Origin: Afipia sp.
GTDB lineage: Bacteria; Pseudomonadota; Alphaproteobacteria; Rhizobiales; Xanthobacteraceae
Length of the DNA stretch: 7,724 nucleotides
Reading direction: 5' to 3'
NCBI GenBank assembly: GCA_020056155.1
Contig: JAGVII010000746.1
Location: forward strand, 1 to 7,724
The first letter of the stretch is position 1. The number at the start of each line of letters is the position of its first letter. Below are positions 6,518-7,724 of the stretch, one piece after another. Under the pieces are notes generated by a model that made no database searches, was not told the DNA's origin, and saw nothing but the letters and a program-made list of their open reading frames with translations. Position numbers and translations under genes: made by a program.

Positions 6518-7724
6518 CCGGGTTTCGGCTTTCCGTTCTTGGTATCGGCCGCGCGACGAAGCGCGTCGGCCAGCGCGCCGCCGCCTGACGAACTGGATTG
6601 AGACGTTCTGCGCGGCGCCGGCGCACTGGAAGAGGGGCGGACATTGCCGCGCGGTTCGCTCTTGGCCGCGCGATCCGGCCTTGCGCCGAGTTCATCATCG
6701 AGCCGCAACGTCAGCGCGATGCGTTTGCGCGGCACATCGACTTCGAGCACCTTGACGCGAACGATATCGCCGGACTTCACCACCTCACGCGGATCCTTGA
6801 TGAAGGTTCGGGACATCGCCGAGATGTGAACCAGGCCATCCTGATGCACGCCGATATCGACGAACGCGCCGAATGCCGCAACGTTCGTCACCGCGCCTTC
6901 CAGAACCATGCCGGGCTTGAGATCGCTGACCTTCTCGACACCGTCCTTGAACACTGCGGTTTTGAAGGCCGGGCGCGGATCGCGGCCGGGCTTTTCAAGT
7001 TCGCGCAGGATGTCGGTCACCGTCGGCAGACCAAACGTATCATCGACAAATGCTTGCGGCTTGATCTGGCGCAGAATCTCGGCGTTGCCGATCAGCGCCT
7101 TGATGTCGCTCTTTGTTGCGGTGAGAATTCGCCGCACCACCGGATAGGATTCCGGGTGAACGCCGGATGCGTCGAGAGGGTCTTCACCGCCCGTGATGCG
7201 CAGGAAGCCCGCGCATTGTTCGAATGCCTTGGGACCAAGACGCGGCACTTCCTTGAGCGCCTTGCGGGACTGGAATGGTCCGTTTGCATCGCGATGCTGG
7301 ACGATACTCTGCGCGAGTCCGGCGCCGATACCTGACACCCGAGCCAGCAGCGGGGCTGAAGCGGTGTTGGCATCGACGCCGACCGCGTTCACGCAATCCT
7401 CGACCACAGCGTCGAGCGAGCGGGACAACTTGGATTCGCCGAGGTCGTGCTGATATTGGCCGACGCCAATCGACTTCGGATCGATCTTGACCAGTTCGGC
7501 CAATGGATCCTGCAATCGCCGCGCGATCGAAACCGCGCCGCGCAGCGTGACATCGAGTCCGGGCAGTTCCTCCGATGCGAAAGCGGATGCCGAATAGACC
7601 GAGGCGCCGGCTTCCGACACTACGATCTTGGACATCTTCAACTCGGGAAGAAGTTTCACCAGTTCGATCGCCAGCTTGTCGGTCTCGCGGGAAGCCGTGC
7701 CGTTGCCGATGGCGATCAGTTCGA
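6514..7724 (-). CDS. tex: Tex, S1-domain RNA-binding transcription accessory protein (partial, C-terminal half)
   Basis: Tex is a conserved cytoplasmic nucleic-acid-binding protein, related to eukaryotic Spt6, linked to transcription and RNA metabolism. The frame is open to the window end, so the N-terminal half (of roughly 770 residues in total) is missing and 402 residues are visible. A GTG at 7659 is internal. In order from the window end: the end of the YqgF-like RNase H fold ([17 protein letters not shown]); the Tex hallmark [14 protein letters not shown] near 7442-7483; helix-hairpin-helix repeats with [16 protein letters not shown] and [18 protein letters not shown] (about 7200-7400); and an S1 domain at about 6697-6912 ([31 protein letters not shown]). 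The last 60 residues are a Ser/Pro/Arg-rich linker ending in [14 protein letters not shown]. It is convergent with the amidase, and the two stop codons overlap. It is probably an unrelated housekeeping gene. Confidence 0.95.
   Translation of the reverse strand, partial: ELIAIGNGTASRETDKLAIELVKLLPELKMSKIVVSEAGASVYSASAFASEELPGLDVTLRGAVSIARRLQDPLAELVKIDPKSIGVGQYQHDLGESKLSRSLDAVVEDCVNAVGVDANTASAPLLARVSGIGAGLAQSIVQHRDANGPFQSRKALKEVPRLGPKAFEQCAGFLRITGGEDPLDASGVHPESYPVVRRILTATKSDIKALIGNAEILRQIKPQAFVDDTFGLPTVTDILRELEKPGRDPRPAFKTAVFKDGVEKVSDLKPGMVLEGAVTNVAAFGAFVDIGVHQDGLVHISAMSRTFIKDPREVVKSGDIVRVKVLEVDVPRKRIALTLRLDDELGARPDRAAKSEPRGNVRPSSSAPAPRRTSQSSSSGGGALADALRRAADTKNGKPKPG

Noticed and set aside
6547..6571. 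Inverted repeat after the amidase stop (CGACG...CGTCG with flanking GGCC/GCC)
   Set aside because: It lacks a T-run, lies within tex coding sequence and is broken by unpaired bases, so I do not call it a terminator.
6598..7335. Plus-strand open frame (245 codons) opposite tex
   Set aside because: Tex motifs (hairpin-helix repeats and S1 domain) on the minus strand explain the region; the plus-strand product is Arg/His/Asp-rich with no domain.

Overview
The window carries one tightly packed plus-strand gene cluster of about 6.5 kb, then the 3' part of a convergent gene on the minus strand. GC-rich codons, ATGA/TGATG overlaps and the protein sequences suggest an alphaproteobacterium. A member of Hyphomicrobiales near Bradyrhizobium, Rhodopseudomonas or Afipia is the best guess, but this comes from general resemblance and not from a search.

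Layout: (1) 1-1197, a periplasmic substrate-binding protein of the branched-chain amino acid (HAAT/Liv) type, cut at its 5' end by the window edge. (2) 1241-2140 and 2140-3063, two membrane permeases of the LivH and LivM types. (3) 3060-3806 and 3806-4474, two ATPases of the LivG and LivF types. (4) 4484-5167, a DUF2848-type protein whose C-terminal two thirds read like the fumarylacetoacetate hydrolase (FAH) fold. (5) 5195-6517, an amidase-signature hydrolase with a complete Lys/Ser/Ser triad. (6) 6514-7724 on the minus strand, the C-terminal half of the RNA-binding protein Tex, which is a housekeeping gene and probably unrelated to the cluster.

How the genes work together: genes 1-5 form a complete five-component ABC importer. 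The four importer genes from livH to livF overlap or abut, and the two enzyme genes follow at 9 and 27 bases, so the set is probably one operon. The simplest reading is that a small molecule is captured in the periplasm, imported, and then processed by the FAH-like protein and the amidase. The substrate cannot be read from the sequence. Liv-type transporters carry amino acids, urea, short amides and aromatic acids, and the amidase hints at an amide or an acylated amine.

No RNA genes, mobile elements, CRISPR arrays or long repeats were found. No non-coding stretch exceeds 43 bases. The more interesting points are the uncharacterised FAH-like/amidase pair beside a dedicated importer, the asymmetric ATPase sites of the transporter, a possible attenuator after the binding-protein gene, and a convergent stop-codon overlap between the amidase and tex.
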